Source: Planctomycetota bacterium (GTDB taxonomy: Bacteria; Planctomycetota; Planctomycetia; Pirellulales; Pirellulaceae). Taken from it: a stretch of 64,000 nucleotides of DNA. Shown here one piece after another: positions 1 through 8,911 of this stretch. The stretch lies in the NCBI GenBank assembly GCA_026692905.1, contig JAPLNL010000018.1, positions 100,978 to 164,977 of the forward strand, given 5' to 3'. A program made the position numbers and the translations under genes. The notes beneath the pieces were generated by a model. It was not told the DNA's origin. It worked only from the letters and a program-made list of their open reading frames with translations, and did no database searches. Position 1 is the first letter of the stretch; every line of letters begins with the position of its first letter.

Positions 1-1
1 G

Positions 2-1225
2 TACACGAACACGTTCGTCGCTCAGTACCTTTCAGCCAAACGGCCCACACGGGCGCTGCAGGTAGTCTGGCAAGGGATATTGTTAGCCTTGTGCATTGGG
101 CCGATCCTTGCCATTTTCGGCTACAACGCGGAGCTGTTGTTCTCCGCGATGGGGCACAGCGAAAACCTCGCTCGCCAAGAAGCGGAGTATTTTGTCTGGT
201 TGATTCCAGGGACCTGGGCCTCCATCATCGCCTCTGCCCTGGTCGGACTTTTCTCCGGAAGTGGTCGATCTATGATCCTGTTGTACACAGACATGGTCGT
301 GTCCGTGGTCAACGCAGTTTTGGACTACATCATGATCTTTGGACTTTTGGGTTGCCCTGAGCTTGGAGTACGAGGGGCAGCAATTGCCAGCAGTATTGCT
401 CTGGTTTTGAAGCTCGTCATTCTGGCGTATGTCGCCCGTAAAGACTTTCAGCTCAAGAACAAACAAGCTGGAGTCTATGTCGACCCGGAAACGCTAGGCT
501 CGAATCGTGCAGGCATGGCGGAGTTGTTGAAGTGGGACTTTCCTCTGATGAGACGCCTGATTCATTTCGGGTGGCCAGCGGGCGTATCGGTTGTCGCAGA
601 AGCGATCTGCTTTACCACTATCATGATGATTGTCGGACAGATCGGCGAAGACGAAGCGGACGCGACGACGCTCGCTTTAGGCGTGAACCTCATTGCCTTT
701 ATCCCATTGGTTGGACTTGGAACAGCCACAGGCGTACTGGTAGCGAAGTACTTGGTGCGCGAACAAATCGAAACGGCCAGACGGATGGTTTTCAGTGGCT
801 TGTTGATCGGGATCGCGTACAGCATGATTTTCGTGGTTTTGTACGGCGGCTTCCCGGATGCGATCATGACGGTCTATGCGTTGGATACGGACCCGCAAAG
901 ATTCGAGGCGATGCGACCGATGTTGCGTCCTCTGTTGTACTTCATCGCAGGCTATTGCGTATTCGACGCGTTTCAAACGGTGTTCGTCGGTGCATTGAAG
1001 GGGGCGGGCGACACACGCTTTGTCCTTGGCGGCCACATCTTCGCTGGAGCAACGACCGTTATCGGTGGTATCTGGATTAATCGCTGGACAGGCTTAGGCG
1101 GGCTCTACTATTGGTGGTGGGTAATCGCGGTATGGGTAGTCATGTTAGCTGTCATCTTTACAGCCCGTTACCTACACGGCGGTTGGCAAACCAAACGCGT
1201 CATCGAACCAACCGTTGCCGATTAG
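2..1225 (+). CDS. MATE family efflux transporter (5' end outside window)
   Basis: Open from the first in-frame codon of the window, so the true start lies upstream; about 407 residues are visible, close to a full MATE protein of roughly 450. The first residues read YTNTFVAQYLSAKRP, which matches the conserved TFVAQ(Y/F)-type segment of TM1-TM2 in multidrug and toxic compound extrusion proteins. About eleven hydrophobic segments follow, with GTATGVLVAKYLVRE repeating the same motif in the second half, as expected of the two-fold MATE pseudo-symmetry. The family exports cationic drugs or metabolites in exchange for Na+ or H+ across the cytoplasmic membrane. The substrate cannot be read from sequence. 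The gene ends with TAG and is followed by a 430-bp gap. Confidence 0.85.
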   Translation, partial: YTNTFVAQYLSAKRPTRALQVVWQGILLALCIGPILAIFGYNAELLFSAMGHSENLARQEAEYFVWLIPGTWASIIASALVGLFSGSGRSMILLYTDMVVSVVNAVLDYIMIFGLLGCPELGVRGAAIASSIALVLKLVILAYVARKDFQLKNKQAGVYVDPETLGSNRAGMAELLKWDFPLMRRLIHFGWPAGVSVVAEAICFTTIMMIVGQIGEDEADATTLALGVNLIAFIPLVGLGTATGVLVAKYLVREQIETARRMVFSGLLIGIAYSMIFVVLYGGFPDAIMTVYALDTDPQRFEAMRPMLRPLLYFIAGYCVFDAFQTVFVGALKGAGDTRFVLGGHIFAGATTVIGGIWINRWTGLGGLYYWWWVIAVWVVMLAVIFTARYLHGGWQTKRVIEPTVAD

Positions 1226-1656
1226 TTTTGCCCACATTGGTGTACCGGCTTCAGCCGGCTTGGGAAACGTTCCGAATGGGAGCCAAGCCGAATGGAATCG
1301 GTCCTTTTGAGGTTGAATCGCGAATGCGATGGCGATCGAAAGCCAGGGCAACAGTCGCTTTGCGAACGAACAACCAGTTTTAGCTGCATTGATAATGAGA
1401 TTTCTTTAGGTGCAGAATTGCCAGGAACTTAAATCCGTCTACGCCAGACGCGATCGAATCGCCCCCAGCCGGATCACCAATGGTTGCGACAACAGGCGAT
1501 GCTGCAGACAGAGTCCAGCTTTTTTACGAACGATCTTCGCACGTATGCTATGGAAACCGAATTTGGTCGTCTAGAATAAGAATTTTTGGCGAAGAAAGAT
1601 TTTTATTTTGCTGCTGCTCCCAACACGCTTCCTTGGTATCAGCTTCTAAAGCTGAA
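1226..1656. other. Intergenic region, no gene seen
   Basis: A stretch of about 430 bp between the MATE gene and the sigma factor. It holds a short palindrome near 1243-1260 (ACCGGCTTCAGCCGGCT) without a following T-run, so it is not a convincing terminator. The sigma-factor frame stays open back to 1480, but those extra 59 codons look non-coding and lack family similarity. The sigma-factor promoter probably lies here; I see no clear -10/-35 pair. Confidence 0.5.
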
Positions 1657-2289
1657 ATGGAGATTGCAGTGGAAACACAAAACGAAACCTCTGAAGAAAC
1701 TGTAGGCTCCGAAGTTGGAATCCCTCAAGACCTGCTAGGGGATGAGCCTGCAAATGTTGGACTGCAGTTTTCACTTGTCTACAACGAACTAAGGCGTCTC
1801 GCGACCATTCGTCTGAGAAACTTGTCTCCAGGGAGTTCGATGCAGGCAACCACATTGGTGCATGAAGCGTTCTTGAAACTCTACGCGTCTGCGCGGAATT
1901 CGAATCGGCAACTTCTGCTTGATCCTGCCACTTTCTTTGCCGCGGTCTCGGAAGCCATGCGCAGCATCATCATTGATTGCTATCGGCGCAATCAAAGCTT
2001 AAAACGCGGAGGCGATCGCTTAAGATTGGATCTTGACCTAAATGAATATGGAATCATGCCTAAATCTGAGTCTATCGATATACTCGCTTTGGACGATGCA
2101 TTAGAAGAATTTGAAAAGGTTCATCCGGAGAAGTCCCAATTGGTGAAGATGAAATTTTTTGGCGGTATGTCGATGGAGGAATGCGCGTCTGCTTTGAGTA
2201 TCTCGACAGCAACCGCGAGTCGACACTGGCGCTACTCCAAAGCTTGGTTGGTCGCACGACTCGAGCAATCCGATTTCAACGATGCGTGA
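1657..2289 (+). CDS. ECF-type RNA polymerase sigma factor (Planctomycetes kinase-linked group)
   Basis: A 210-residue sigma-70 family protein. Region 2 is seen in LVYNELRRLATIRLR, TLVHEAFLKLY and the segment AAVSEAMRSIIIDCYRRNQS; region 4 is the helix-turn-helix FFGGMSMEECASALSISTA. The sequence type fits the ECF group found almost only in Planctomycetes and some other large-genome bacteria beside Ser/Thr kinase genes. I chose ATG 1657 because residues before it resemble no sigma factor; no good ribosome-binding site is visible there. The end overlaps the start of the kinase gene by 8 bp, implying translational coupling and a shared pathway. Target promoters are unknown. No anti-sigma gene is adjacent, consistent with activation by the kinase, which is inference. 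Confidence 0.85.
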   Translation: MEIAVETQNETSEETVGSEVGIPQDLLGDEPANVGLQFSLVYNELRRLATIRLRNLSPGSSMQATTLVHEAFLKLYASARNSNRQLLLDPATFFAAVSEAMRSIIIDCYRRNQSLKRGGDRLRLDLDLNEYGIMPKSESIDILALDDALEEFEKVHPEKSQLVKMKFFGGMSMEECASALSISTATASRHWRYSKAWLVARLEQSDFNDA

Positions 2290-5200
2290 GTTCCCAAGCG
2301 AAGAGTCGGTATTTGAGGAACTGCTCGCGTGTTCAAACGAAGAGCAACGAAACACGATTCTTGACGATCGTTGTGGACATGAGTCCGCATTTCGAGACCG
2401 CATGAATGCTTTGTTAGCCGCCTACCTTCAGAGTGACTGTCTCGAGAAGCCAAGTACATTCGCGACTTATTTGTTGAATCTGCCTAGCCAGCTCAAAGGA
2501 AAACGCGTCGGTAACTTTGAGGTTTTGGAAGGGATCGGCGAAGGCGGAATGGGGGATGTCTATCTCGGCCGCGCAGTTGAGCCTCCATTTGATTTGGTTG
2601 CGATCAAAGTGATCAAACCCGGAATGGATACCAGGCAAGTTCTTTCGCGATTCGAACTCGAACGGAGGACATTGCAGCAGCTAAGTCACCCAAATATCGC
2701 AAGGTATGTTGCGTCTGGAATGACGGAATCCGGTTCCGCCTTCTTTGCAATGGAACTAGTAAGGGGATCGCCAATCACGGAGTTCTGTGATCGACATCGT
2801 CTCTCGTTGGTGGACCGGCTTGAGATTTTCGTGACCTTGTGTCGCGCCGTAGCCCACGCAAACGAACAGAATTTCATTCACCGAGATCTGAAACCAAGCA
2901 ACGTGTTGGTTGGTCGCGTGAACGGCGCGCCCACTGTCAAAGTTATCGATTTCGGTGTCGCCAAGGCACTTACCACCGATTATGACATCAGCTCAAGATT
3001 TACCGGTTCGGCGCAATGGATCGGTACAGCCCAGTACATGAGTCTTGAACAATCGCAATGTAGTTCCGATGTTGACTGCCGAACGGATGTTTACTCACTA
3101 GGATGTATCCTCTATGAATTGATTTGCAACTCGACGCCTCTTGACGCTACGACGGCAAAGGCCTTGGATCTGGTCTCGTTGAGGACTTTCATTTCGACGA
3201 ATGTCCCAAAGCTCCCGAGCCGGAAACTGATGTCGATTGCCAAACCGGATTTAGAAACGATCGCGACCGAAAGGTCCACAACGCCGTCCAAACTTAGCCG
3301 TGACGTGTCAGGGAAACTGGATTGGATCGTGTCCAAGGCAATCGTTGCAGATCGATCGCAACGATACACCACTGCAGAATTATTGGCTTGCGATGTTGAA
3401 GCGTTTCTAAATGGGGCACCTATCTCTGCAAAGTCACCAACGAAGTCATCTTCGCAATCCGGCAATGAACGGTTCAAAAAGAGTATTGTCGCTATTGGGC
3501 TAGTTGGTTGCCTCTTGGCGTCTGCCTTGGTTGCGTACTTGATGATGAACAGCAGCCCGATGTCCTGGATTGTCAGTGCTCCTAGTGTAGGGCCGAGCAA
3601 AACCACGAACCGAGAAGTCGATGCCAATGCGATACACGAGACTTATCGCTTTTTGTCCGAAGCGGCGATGGCAATAGAAGCGGGGGTTCCCGAACAGGCA
3701 AAAGTTTTGTTTGACGAAAACGGCGGACTCTCTCAAAGCTCCCCCAAAAACACCTTCATCGCAAACTATCTGCGTGGTCGAATCCCAGAAGTTCTTCGAG
3801 AATTCACCACGAGTGCCGGTCAGCTAATCTTCGCAGATCGCTCCGCCGATAGTCGATTGCTTGCGATGGGAAGCTACGACGGTGAAGTCATTGTATGGGA
3901 CTACGAAACGACTGCCGTGAAATATCAGTTTCGACCGTCCAATATTGAGATTACGAGAGTTGCCTTTTCTCCGGATTCGAAAACACTCGCGGCAGCTGGC
4001 CAAGGATCGACCATTTGGTTGTGGAATATGCGAGATGGTCAGTTGCTTGGTTCGATGAGCAATCATATTGGTACGATTAGCAATATTGGTTGGTCTCCTG
4101 ATGGCAAGATATTGGTGTCGGGTGATCGCCATGGCCAGGTGAGTCTTTGGGACGCTTCGACCCGAGAGTGCATTCGAGTTTTGCAGGAGCAACAAGAGGT
4201 CGATACCGCGATTCGCTACATTCATTGGCTGCCGGATGGAGCAACGCTTGCCATTCTTCAAGGCAATCTAGGGTTATTGCTATGGGATACCGCGACTTGG
4301 ACTAGCAAGCTTTATCCTCAGGGATATGACTCCCTGAACATAGCCGTTTCTCCGAATAATCGCTACCTGGCTTTTGGTGGCTATGGCGATGGATTGAATG
4401 TCATCGATCTACAAGATCCCAATGATCAAACTCGGGTAACAACATCTGTTTTGTCGAAATTCGGAATTACCACCTCGTTGGTGTTCACGTCCGACCGTCG
4501 CGTCGTTCGCGGAACATCTTCCGGAATTGTCGAGGCGTTCGACCATTCGAAAGAAACAAATAATTGGGACTCGATAGGAAGAATCAACTTAGAAGGTGCA
4601 ACATCTGGCATCTTTCGAATGGAGTATTCGAAAGACGATGCCACCATGCTTTTGGCGATCGGCCAACCAAGTGTATGTCGCTTGTATTCTGCCAAGGAAT
4701 TTTCCGCATATGTGGCCCATGACAACGGCATGCGACTATTGGGAACCATTCCCCAATTGAGCCGTTCTTTCTGGTGGGATGATTCGTCCCAGCAAATCCG
4801 CATCGAAGATTCCGTCGATCGGACGTTTATCGCGACGCTCCCGTTGCAGCCAGTATTAAATTGTCCCATAACTTACGCGGAGAAGAATGGAGTGGTGGCC
4901 ATTGCCATACGTGGAAATCAAGACGCCACGGGTACGAACAATCGTGCTGTGCTTTTGAGGTCAGACAACTGGGAGGAGATCGCGAGTTTAGAGTGTACTG
5001 AGCCAATTTCAAACCTCAGTTTTTCGCGAGACACAGATTTGTTGGCTGCTGGTTGCGAGTGGGGGTTAACGAGGGTTTGGAATATCGCGTCAGGCAGTTT
5101 CCAAGACTGGTATTTCAGTAAAGAAAAAAGAACATACCGGGCTGTATTCTCCCCTGTCCAGGACTTGCTTGCAGTCGGAGGAATAGGGTCGGACACCATG

Positions 5201-5629
5201 CGAACTCTTGACTGCAAATCTCTCGAGGAAATAGACACAATCAATCTGCAAAGTCCCTGGGCGTCCTTTGAATTCAATCGGGCCGGAGGATTATTGGTTT
5301 TGGGGGATAAACGCATTTCCTGTTTTGACCCGCTGTTGAAGCGAGTAGAATGGATTGCACCTTATCGATCCCAAAATACGACAATGTCCAATTTGGCATT
5401 GTCGTTCACTCCAGACGAACGCTCTTTTGTGAAGTTCGACGACGAATCCGTTGATATTTGGGACCTGGATACTCACAAGACAATCATGAGCATTTCCGTA
5501 CAGAACCAATTTCCGACTAAGTCAAACCAGACTTTGGAAGGTCGGTTTCAGATCCACTTCTCGAATCCAAAGACAATGCTTATCAGCGACCGCGCTTCGA
5601 ATACTTGCCTTGAGCTCTCGGGGAAATAA
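2282..5629 (+). CDS. Ser/Thr protein kinase with transmembrane segment and WD40-like C-terminus
   Basis: An 1115-residue protein. The kinase domain spans about residues 75-395, with glycine loop GEGGMGDVY, lysine in AIKVIK, catalytic HRDLKPSN and DFG (KVIDFGVAK). A single hydrophobic segment (about 400-421, IVAIGLVGCLLASALVAYLM) separates it from a beta-rich C-terminal half containing repeated WD-type blades, for example DGEVIVWDYET, STIWLWNMRDG and HGQVSLWDAST. The architecture, cytoplasmic kinase plus likely outer beta-propeller, is common in Planctomycetes. The start codon lies inside the end of the sigma-factor gene (ATGCGTGA overlap), so the two are translated together. Likely role: sense a signal through the propeller and modify the sigma factor or its partners. 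Substrate and ligand are unknown. Confidence 0.9.
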   Translation: MREFPSEESVFEELLACSNEEQRNTILDDRCGHESAFRDRMNALLAAYLQSDCLEKPSTFATYLLNLPSQLKGKRVGNFEVLEGIGEGGMGDVYLGRAVEPPFDLVAIKVIKPGMDTRQVLSRFELERRTLQQLSHPNIARYVASGMTESGSAFFAMELVRGSPITEFCDRHRLSLVDRLEIFVTLCRAVAHANEQNFIHRDLKPSNVLVGRVNGAPTVKVIDFGVAKALTTDYDISSRFTGSAQWIGTAQYMSLEQSQCSSDVDCRTDVYSLGCILYELICNSTPLDATTAKALDLVSLRTFISTNVPKLPSRKLMSIAKPDLETIATERSTTPSKLSRDVSGKLDWIVSKAIVADRSQRYTTAELLACDVEAFLNGAPISAKSPTKSSSQSGNERFKKSIVAIGLVGCLLASALVAYLMMNSSPMSWIVSAPSVGPSKTTNREVDANAIHETYRFLSEAAMAIEAGVPEQAKVLFDENGGLSQSSPKNTFIANYLRGRIPEVLREFTTSAGQLIFADRSADSRLLAMGSYDGEVIVWDYETTAVKYQFRPSNIEITRVAFSPDSKTLAAAGQGSTIWLWNMRDGQLLGSMSNHIGTISNIGWSPDGKILVSGDRHGQVSLWDASTRECIRVLQEQQEVDTAIRYIHWLPDGATLAILQGNLGLLLWDTATWTSKLYPQGYDSLNIAVSPNNRYLAFGGYGDGLNVIDLQDPNDQTRVTTSVLSKFGITTSLVFTSDRRVVRGTSSGIVEAFDHSKETNNWDSIGRINLEGATSGIFRMEYSKDDATMLLAIGQPSVCRLYSAKEFSAYVAHDNGMRLLGTIPQLSRSFWWDDSSQQIRIEDSVDRTFIATLPLQPVLNCPITYAEKNGVVAIAIRGNQDATGTNNRAVLLRSDNWEEIASLECTEPISNLSFSRDTDLLAAGCEWGLTRVWNIASGSFQDWYFSKEKRTYRAVFSPVQDLLAVGGIGSDTMRTLDCKSLEEIDTINLQSPWASFEFNRAGGLLVLGDKRISCFDPLLKRVEWIAPYRSQNTTMSNLALSFTPDERSFVKFDDESVDIWDLDTHKTIMSISVQNQFPTKSNQTLEGRFQIHFSNPKTMLISDRASNTCLELSGK

Positions 5630-5906
5630 TTGACGCCCACTTTGGCAACGCTATGTCGGCTCTGGTTTATTGCTTTTTTCTGCGTTTTGGCCAATGGAAT
5701 GTACTTGGCGCCTGGAATTTCGGGGATCGCTACTTGGATACACCCAAACTACTAGAACATGGTGCTTTTCCGGTAACGATTGGGATATACTGTTTGGCGA
5801 CCATCGGCTTTGACTACTTGGGCTTTCGGCAGCAATGCGTCCGATTGCTCTCCCACCTCCAAATCCACCTGCCTCGAATTCTCCCTCCCCTTAGCAGTAG
5901 AAAATC

Positions 5907-7211
5907 ATGAAATCCATTCTGACTACACGTAGAACGATGCTTCGCGGAATCGGCGTAACCATGGCGTTGCCTTGGATGGAGTCGATGCGAGTTTGGGGCG
6001 CTGAGGCAGGCGCGACCGCTGTTAACGGTGAAGCTCCGGTTCGAATGGCGGTCTTGTTTTCTGGGAATGGGTTTCACAAGGATCATTGGTGGGCCAAAGG
6101 GAGTGGCAAAGAAATGGAGCTTGGCAAGGTCCTCGAACCGCTCCTCCCTCACCGCGAGAAACTGCTGTTCGTCAAAGGGCTGTACAACGAAGAAGCTCTG
6201 AAAGGCAACATCCATAGCTCTCAAACAGGGAACTTGCTGAGCGGTGCCCCGCTTGAGGCTGGTGGCGGTATTCGAAGCGGTACCAGCATCGATCAATTAC
6301 TGGCTCAAAACTACGGGCAGACGACCAAGGTGCCGAGCTTGGTCTTGGGTTGCGAAAAGGGTAACCCTTCGGTTCACAAGAATTACTCCATGATCTATAG
6401 CAGCCATATCTCATGGAGTTCGCCAACGACCCCAACGCCACTTGAAGTCTATCCTGCACTCGCATTCGATCGTCTGTTTCGCGATGCGAGCAGCAAGGGG
6501 GACAAAAGTGTGCTCGATGCCGTTCTCGAGGACGCGACCTCGTTTCGCAAATCGATCAGTACCAGCGACCAACAGAAACTGGACGAGTACCTTAGCTCCG
6601 TTCGCGAAGTAGAACAACGCATCGCGGGAGCGGGCAAGCGAGGAGAGTTGCAGGGCTGGCGACCCACTCTAGACAAACCCAACATGCCAAGACCTGCCGA
6701 CGGAATCCCGCAAGATATAGCAGAGCACATGCGGTTGATGTGCGACATTCTGGTATTGGCATTTCAGACCGACACCACCCGTTTGTGTACGCTCAAGCTC
6801 AACAACGATCACTCGTCGCTCCGCTTTCCGAACCTCAATGTGGACTACATGATCCACCATTTGCTTTCTCACCAAGAGTCAGACGACTGGCTGAAAGTGA
6901 ATCGATTCTTCCTCGAGCAGTTTGGCTACATCGCAACCAAGTTGGATGGAATCCAAGAAGGGGAGCGATCCGCCTTAGACAACTCCGTTTTGATGTATTG
7001 CAGCAGCATGATGACGGGCAGCCATGATGCGACACGTCTCCCGGTTGCGATTCTCGGCAAGGGAGGCGGAAAGTTACAGACTGGACGGGTTCTGGATTAC
7101 GAGGGAAAGCCAAACCGCAAGATGTGCAGCTTGTACTTGTCCTTGCTGGACAAGTTTGGATTGCCCATGAACAAGTTTGGGGATTCGACCGAACGCCTTT
7201 CGGAGATATGA
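5907..7211 (+). CDS. DUF1552 domain protein, Tat-exported
   Basis: A 434-residue protein with a twin-arginine signal at the N-terminus (MKSILTTRRTMLRG, then a hydrophobic stretch). The body has the features of DUF1552, a family very abundant in Planctomycetes: RMAVLFSGNGFHKDHWW near the front, a conserved SSHISWSSPTTPTPLEVYP segment, and a C-terminal LPVAILGKGGGKLQTGR region. The family belongs to the alkaline-phosphatase/sulfatase-like superfamily (DUF1501-like), but the activity is unproven. It normally follows a DUF1592/1588/1587 cytochrome-domain gene; none is present here, so this copy is an orphan. The product should be folded in the cytoplasm and exported to the periplasm. Confidence 0.85.
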   Translation: MKSILTTRRTMLRGIGVTMALPWMESMRVWGAEAGATAVNGEAPVRMAVLFSGNGFHKDHWWAKGSGKEMELGKVLEPLLPHREKLLFVKGLYNEEALKGNIHSSQTGNLLSGAPLEAGGGIRSGTSIDQLLAQNYGQTTKVPSLVLGCEKGNPSVHKNYSMIYSSHISWSSPTTPTPLEVYPALAFDRLFRDASSKGDKSVLDAVLEDATSFRKSISTSDQQKLDEYLSSVREVEQRIAGAGKRGELQGWRPTLDKPNMPRPADGIPQDIAEHMRLMCDILVLAFQTDTTRLCTLKLNNDHSSLRFPNLNVDYMIHHLLSHQESDDWLKVNRFFLEQFGYIATKLDGIQEGERSALDNSVLMYCSSMMTGSHDATRLPVAILGKGGGKLQTGRVLDYEGKPNRKMCSLYLSLLDKFGLPMNKFGDSTERLSEI

Positions 7212-7311
7212 TTGGCACTTTGTTTTGCAGCAAAAGGCAAATTGAGTAATCGAAACATTGTGAATAATCCGACCCCTTGGAATGGTGGACTTCAACGCAA
7301 AGCCTCTCAGG

Positions 7312-7342
7312 TTGTAGCGAGCATACGGACCGCGACTATACT
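7312..7342 (+). promoter_or_regulatory. Possible sigma-70-type promoter of the epimerase gene
   Basis: TTGTAG at 7312-7317 and TATACT at 7337-7342 are separated by 19 bp, somewhat longer than optimal. The site lies about 70 bp before the start codon at 7410. This is pattern matching only. Confidence 0.3.
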
Positions 7343-7409
7343 CGGTCTGCGAGTCGCGTTTCACTCAAAGTGAATTTCGCTTTCTTCTTTCAACAACAAC
7401 GATCCGTTC

Positions 7410-8453
7410 ATGAAACTTTTAGTCACCGGCGCATCTGGACTCATCGGTTCCGAAGTCTGCTGTCATTTTGCTATGAAGGGCTGGAAAATCCATGGTGTGG
7501 ACAACAACCAGCGCGCGGTCTTTTTCGGCCCGCAGGGAGATACGCGTTGGAATCAATCGCGGCTGCAAAAAGAGATCGTGGGATTCGAGCACCATGAGAT
7601 CGACATTCGGAACCGAGAAGGCATCCTGGAATTGGTTCGAACGATCCGTCCTGACGCGGTGGTTCACACGGCGGCTCAACCGAGTCACGATCGAGCCGCA
7701 GCCATTCCATTTGATGATTTTGACACGAATGCAGTCGGCACGTTCAACTTGCTCGAAGCCGTTCGCCAAGCTTGCCCCGAGTCCCCATTCGTCCACATGT
7801 CGACCAACAAAGTTTATGGCGACAGGCCCAATACGATTGCTCTCAAGGAACTCGAAACACGTTGGGACTATGCCGACCCGGCTTATGAGCATGGCATTGC
7901 CGAAAGCTTTTCCATCGATCAATCCAAACACTCTCTTTTTGGTGCCTCAAAGGTCGCAGCCGACATCGTTGTTCAAGAATACGGTCGCTATTTCAACATG
8001 CCCACTTGCTGCCTTCGTGGCGGCTGCTTGACAGGTCCCAACCATTCCGGGGTAGAACTGCATGGCTTCCTGAGTTACTTAGTGAAGTGCAATTTGGAGC
8101 AACGTGAGTATCGCGTCTTTGGCTACAAAGGAAAGCAAGTGCGAGATAATATCCACTCTGAGGACGTTGCCAAGTTCATGGCGGCATTCATAGCAACACC
8201 TCGTTGCGCCGAAGTTTACAATCTCGGAGGGGGCAAGGAAAACAGTTGCTCCATACTGGAAGCCTTCCGAATCGCGGAGTCGTTCACCGGTAAAGCTCAA
8301 AAGTTCACTTATGTCGATGAGAATCGCATTGGTGACCATATTTGCTATTACAGCGATCTTCGGAAAATGCGAGAACACTACCCAGGTTGGGATATCACGC
8401 ATTCGCTTTCCAGCACGATTGGCCAAATCGTCGCCGCTTGGAAGACTCGCTGA
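7410..8453 (+). CDS. NAD-dependent epimerase/dehydratase (CDP-paratose/tyvelose epimerase-like)
   Basis: A 347-residue extended short-chain dehydrogenase. The N-terminus has the Rossmann motif TGASGLIGS, then [11 protein letters not shown] and [11 protein letters not shown]. The overall sequence resembles CDP-tyvelose/paratose 2-epimerases and related nucleotide-sugar enzymes of surface polysaccharide synthesis. The usual catalytic YxxxK appears as FGASK (Phe177...Lys181), so the tyrosine acid/base is missing, while [12 protein letters not shown] downstream is intact. I believe this FGASK form recurs in a subgroup of these enzymes, so it is likely functional but mechanistically altered. The gene stands alone between the DUF1552 gene and a repeat-filled gap, so substrate is unknown. 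Confidence 0.85.
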   Translation: MKLLVTGASGLIGSEVCCHFAMKGWKIHGVDNNQRAVFFGPQGDTRWNQSRLQKEIVGFEHHEIDIRNREGILELVRTIRPDAVVHTAAQPSHDRAAAIPFDDFDTNAVGTFNLLEAVRQACPESPFVHMSTNKVYGDRPNTIALKELETRWDYADPAYEHGIAESFSIDQSKHSLFGASKVAADIVVQEYGRYFNMPTCCLRGGCLTGPNHSGVELHGFLSYLVKCNLEQREYRVFGYKGKQVRDNIHSEDVAKFMAAFIATPRCAEVYNLGGGKENSCSILEAFRIAESFTGKAQKFTYVDENRIGDHICYYSDLRKMREHYPGWDITHSLSSTIGQIVAAWKTR

Positions 8454-8578
8454 AACAAACCAATAGCCTTCGGCCGATGGCCAAATAGCACAGTTCCACT
8501 GGGCTATAACCCCGGTTTGTTTTACAGGGATTGAAAGTCACCCATCCTCGGGGAGGTCGGGCCTTCGGCCCGGGGAGG

Positions 8579-8653
8579 GCGAACTGACTTTTGCAATCGT
8601 TGTTGGCACTTCACCCTCCCCTCGCTACGCTCGACCCGCCCAGCGGGAGGGTG
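8579..8653 (+). repeat. Dispersed repeat, family 5, copy 1
   Basis: Starts with CGAACTGACTT, continues TTGGCACTTCACCCTCCC and ends AGCGGGAGGGTG. The inverted copy at 17074-17125 shares the same two blocks in reverse complement. The CACCCTCCC and GGGAGGGTG arms pair with each other, so the element can fold into a hairpin. Confidence 0.7.
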
Positions 8654-8751
8654 TCTAGACCGGTCTCTCTCCCCTGAAGGCTACAAGGGGCGAGGGAAGC
8701 CTCACCCCACCGCTGTAAACATGTTTCCAACAAGTTTACCTAAGCAATTCA

Positions 8752-8858
8752 TTGCTCGGGAGGGTGAGGCTCCTGCCGAACCTTTGGACCGTTGGCTCGG
8801 CAGGAGCCTCGCCCTCCCCAAGGTTTTCAATGAAATTTACTTTGCAAAGATGTTTACA
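8752..8858 (+). repeat. Palindromic dispersed repeat, family 1, copy 1
   Basis: Core palindrome has arms GAGGCTCCTGCCGAACC and GGCTCGGCAGGAGCCTC. About 107 bp, including the non-palindromic tail AAGGTTTTCAATG and TTTGCAAAGATGTTTACA, matches the reverse complement of 63896-64000 with only about four differences. A shorter copy lies at 36577-36638. Confidence 0.85.
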
Positions 8859-8911
8859 CATCTTTACCCAGATTCAAGGATCTGGGTAAAGATGAGCCCG
8901 TAATGCCCTGG

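Larger units (their letters stand above)
8454..8911. repeat. Repeat-filled intergenic region
   Basis: No convincing gene in this 458-bp gap. It holds GC-rich hairpins: a CGGGCCTTCGGCCCG-type stem-loop near 8560, a repeat shared with 17074-17125 (8579-8653), and a palindromic element at 8752-8858. The phrase CACCCCACCGCTGTAAACAT at 8704-8723 recurs at 63884-63903. The short reading frames here are repeat translations and are not reported as genes. Confidence 0.75.

Noticed and set aside
1243..1260. ACCGGCTTCAGCCGGCT as terminator of the MATE gene
   Set aside because: A hairpin is possible but there is no T-run after it, and similar motifs are part of the repeat background.
5653..5910. 85-codon plus-strand frame before the DUF1552 gene
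   Set aside because: No family features, no ribosome-binding site, and it overlaps the start of the DUF1552 gene. Most likely intergenic.
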